From JABSOG01 sp041583135 (GTDB lineage Bacteria > Pseudomonadota > Gammaproteobacteria > Enterobacterales > Alteromonadaceae), in the NCBI GenBank assembly GCA_041583135.1, contig JBFHGJ010000184.1:1-5854 (forward strand): a DNA stretch of 5,854 nt, read 5' to 3'. The translations under genes and the position numbers were made by a program. The notes under the pieces were generated by a model, which was not told where the DNA came from, did not search any database, and saw nothing but the letters and a program-made list of their open reading frames with translations. Below, one piece after another: positions 5,395-5,854 of this stretch (positions are counted from its first letter, which is position 1; each line of letters starts with the position of its first letter).

Positions 5395-5854
5395 GTAAGC
5401 GTCTAGCAAACCACACTAGTGTTCACTAAACGGCAATATGCTTTCAACTTCCTCGGGCGTCTTTGCAATATGCTCTAAACATCGCATGATGTAATCAAAC
5501 GGCGATAATCCATTAGCTTTTGCTGTTTCAACCATGCTGTATAGGATGGCACTGGCTTGGGCACCGCTAGCAGTGTTGGAGAACAGCCAGTTTTTGCGGC
5601 CAATCACGAACGGTTTGATGGCCCGTTCAGCTCGGTTGTTGTCGATTTTAAGGTTGCCATCTTCAACATACCAAACCAAGCTATCCCACTGGTTTAAGGT
5701 GTATTGAATGGCTTTACCTAATAGGGTTTTCGGCAGCACGGCCTGCGCTGACTTTTCCAACCAAGACTTAAACTTCTCAAGCAGTGGTAATGCTTTTTCC
5801 TGTCTTGCTTGATAGCGCTCTGCTGAACTGGCCGTTTTTAATCGTTTCTCTAAC
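5395..5854 (-). mobile_element. IS66-family insertion sequence, one end only (continues past the window)
   Basis: The DNA switches from the LRR gene flank to an element whose terminus reads GTAAGCGTCTAG from 5395 rightward. IS66-family terminal repeats typically begin GTAA and often GTAAGCG. The end lies 21 bp beyond the stop codon of the transposase gene, as is usual at the tnpC end of IS66 elements. IS66 elements make 8-bp target duplications, so the expected copy on this side is TTTTCATC (5387-5394). The other end, and any tnpA/tnpB genes, are outside the window. Confidence 0.75.
5416..5854 (-). CDS. tnpC: IS66-family transposase TnpC, C-terminal part (5' end beyond window)
   Basis: The frame stays open to the right edge, giving the last 145 residues of a protein that is usually about 500 long. 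It contains the end of the IS66 DDE transposase domain: VLPKTLLGKAIQYTLNQWD, YVEDGNLKIDNNRAERAIKPF and GRKNWLFSNTASGAQASA. The Glu of NRAERA is the likely third catalytic acid. The IS66 C-terminal element follows, with SMVETAKANGLSPFDYIMRCLEHI and ending LPFSEH. No stop or frameshift interrupts the visible part, so the gene may be intact. A TTG at 5758-5760 is only an internal Leu codon, because family homology continues upstream. The transposase cuts and moves the element. TnpA and TnpB usually accompany it upstream. Confidence 0.92.
   Translation of the reverse strand, partial: LEKRLKTASSAERYQARQEKALPLLEKFKSWLEKSAQAVLPKTLLGKAIQYTLNQWDSLVWYVEDGNLKIDNNRAERAIKPFVIGRKNWLFSNTASGAQASAILYSMVETAKANGLSPFDYIMRCLEHIAKTPEEVESILPFSEH

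Noticed and set aside
5413..5422. Perfect 10-bp palindrome ACACTAGTGT over the tnpC stop codon
   Set aside because: Short, inside the insertion sequence, with no T-tract. A palindrome of this length is not informative on its own.
5416..5760. TTG at 5758-5760 as the start of a separate 114-residue gene
   Set aside because: The same frame continues to the window edge with IS66 transposase-like sequence, so the TTG is an internal Leu codon.

Overview
The window looks like a chromosomal segment of a marine-type gammaproteobacterium in the Shewanella / Ferrimonas / Vibrio neighbourhood. This is inferred from close recognisable homologues of E. coli PrkB and YhfA, a DUF3802 protein (a family I associate with Shewanellaceae and Vibrionaceae) and moderate G+C. 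No species can be assigned from the sequence alone.

Layout. On the left (1-1768) is a housekeeping block: prkB on the + strand converges on an OsmC-family gene (yhfA type) on the - strand. A DUF3802 gene lies behind yhfA, also on the - strand. A GC-rich hairpin sits at the convergent junction, and yhfA has its own good sigma70-like promoter in the 87-bp gap. Next (1886-2461, -) is a DUF6151 protein with the complete seven-cysteine pattern of the GFA / CENP-V zinc fold and a strong predicted promoter. A non-genic stretch of about 455 bp follows (2465-2919). It is rich in palindromes and contains a 9-bp direct repeat spaced exactly 90 bp, and it may be a small repeat element or decayed sequence.

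The right half is accessory. A 788-residue secreted protein (2920-5286, -) joins a signal peptide, a leucine-rich-repeat domain and a calcium-binding thrombospondin type 3 array of six near-perfect 35-residue repeats. The array is a tandem DNA repeat of 6 x 105 bp that shows two amplification registers (105 and 210 bp). About 108 bp upstream of it the window enters an IS66-family insertion sequence. Its terminal sequence (GTAAGCG...) and the last 145 residues of its TnpC transposase are visible, and the rest lies beyond the right edge.

The genes do not form one pathway. PrkB, YhfA, DUF3802 and DUF6151 are small cytosolic proteins, each apparently separately transcribed. The LRR-TSP3 protein is an exported, calcium-dependent, probable surface or secreted binding protein in a region open to mobile elements. 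I see no convincing new multi-gene system. The points most worth a second look are the LRR-TSP3 architecture with its expanding repeat array and the structured intergenic region.
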